Program-made: the position numbers and the translations under genes | Shown: in pieces, positions 6,409 to 6,906 of the stretch | Numbering within the stretch: the stretch's first letter is position 1 | Layout: each line of letters opens with the position of its first letter | Notes under the pieces: model-generated | What the model saw: the letters and a program-made list of their open reading frames with translations, nothing else | The model's database searches: none | Told to the model about the DNA's origin: nothing | Source: Candidatus Aminicenantota bacterium | GTDB taxonomy: Bacteria > Acidobacteriota > Aminicenantia > UBA2199 | DNA: 6,906 nt | Assembly (NCBI GenBank): GCA_026393775.1 | Contig: JAPKZM010000167.1 | Coordinates: 1-6,906 of the forward strand | Direction: 5' to 3'

Positions 6409-6906
6409 GCATTCAAAACGTCATCCTGAAACTGCAGGACTTCTGGGCCGAAAGGGGCTGTTATATCGCATCCGGCTACGACAACGAAGTCGGCGCCGGC
6501 ACAATGTCCCCGGACACTTTTTTCCGTGTGTTGGGCAAAAAACCCTGGCGCGCGGCCTACTGGCAGCCGGCCCGCCGGCCCGATGACGGCCGTTACGGGC
6601 AGAATCCCAACCGGGTGCAAAAGCACAATCAGTTCCAGGTTATTATAAAACCGGTGCCCAATGAAGGGCAAATAATGTTTTTGGACAGCCTGATTTACCT
6701 TGGTGTGGATATCAGCATCCATGACATCAAGTTTGATGAGGACAATTGGGCATCCCCTTCACTGGGCGCCTGGGGCGTCGGTTGGCAGGTGATGTGCGAT
6801 GGACTGGAAATCACCCAGTTCACTTATTTCCAGCAGGCCGGCGGCATGGAGCTCAATCCCAATTCGTTGGAGATCACGTACGGGGTGGAGCGTCTGGCCA
6901 TGTTTT
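6405..6906 (+). CDS. glyQ: Glycyl-tRNA synthetase alpha subunit (partial, C-terminus missing)
   Basis: This is the alpha chain of the bacterial (alpha-beta)2 type glycyl-tRNA synthetase (EC 6.1.1.14), which binds glycine and ATP and forms glycyl-adenylate; the beta chain (GlyS) binds tRNA. The 167 visible codons start at TTG (read as Met: [19 protein letters not shown]). They contain [17 protein letters not shown] (28-44), [14 protein letters not shown] (57-70), QFQVIIKP (76-83), [16 protein letters not shown] (112-127), [13 protein letters not shown] (134-146) and [12 protein letters not shown] (155-166), all of which match GlyQ closely. The usual length is about 300 residues, so roughly 130 remain outside the window. 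A fused GlyQ-GlyS protein is possible and cannot be excluded. The start overlaps the gcvPB stop (TTGA, 6405-6408). The ATG at about residue 34 would remove conserved N-terminal sequence and is rejected. Confidence 0.95.
   Translation, partial: MSIQNVILKLQDFWAERGCYIASGYDNEVGAGTMSPDTFFRVLGKKPWRAAYWQPARRPDDGRYGQNPNRVQKHNQFQVIIKPVPNEGQIMFLDSLIYLGVDISIHDIKFDEDNWASPSLGAWGVGWQVMCDGLEITQFTYFQQAGGMELNPNSLEITYGVERLAMF

Overview
The window (6906 bp) carries two divergent transcription units. No RNA genes, mobile elements, CRISPR arrays or long repeats were seen. The genes point to a free-living bacterium that uses sigma-54: there is an NtrC-type regulator carrying the GAFTGA loop, a split glycine dehydrogenase (GcvPA plus GcvPB, unlike the single-chain GcvP of enterobacteria), and a two-subunit-type glycyl-tRNA synthetase alpha chain. 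Base composition is moderately GC-rich, and it is richer in the gcv genes than in the kinase gene. The taxon cannot be fixed from the sequence; an Acidobacteriota/Aminicenantes-like or other deep-branching lineage is only a guess.

Left, minus strand (1-1995): a two-component system made of a soluble histidine kinase followed 3 bp later by a sigma-54-dependent response regulator. The window edge cuts the regulator inside its AAA+ domain. A near-consensus sigma-70-type promoter at 2025-2053 drives the pair. It places the RNA start so close to the first ATG that the second ATG (1993-1995), which has a Shine-Dalgarno (SD) sequence, is the better start.

Middle (1996-2121): a 126-bp divergent control region. 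It holds the kinase promoter and a weaker candidate promoter for the right-hand operon, with the two -35 boxes back to back.

Right, plus strand (2122-6906): gcvT-gcvH-gcvPA-gcvPB-glyQ, tightly packed with gaps of 13 and 3 bp and then two 4-base stop/start overlaps. The first four genes encode the T, H and P (two-subunit) proteins of the glycine cleavage system. P decarboxylates glycine, H carries the aminomethyl group on lipoyl-lysine, and T transfers the one-carbon unit to tetrahydrofolate and releases ammonia. The L protein (lipoamide dehydrogenase) is not in the window. The fifth gene, glyQ, is cut by the right edge. It begins at a TTG codon overlapping the gcvPB stop, so a plain ATG search misses it. 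The operon therefore joins the main route of glycine breakdown to the enzyme that charges tRNA with glycine.

All the genes belong to known families, and I found no previously undescribed system. The points worth checking are the gcv-glyQ linkage, the divergent two-component system that could control it, and the start-site corrections.
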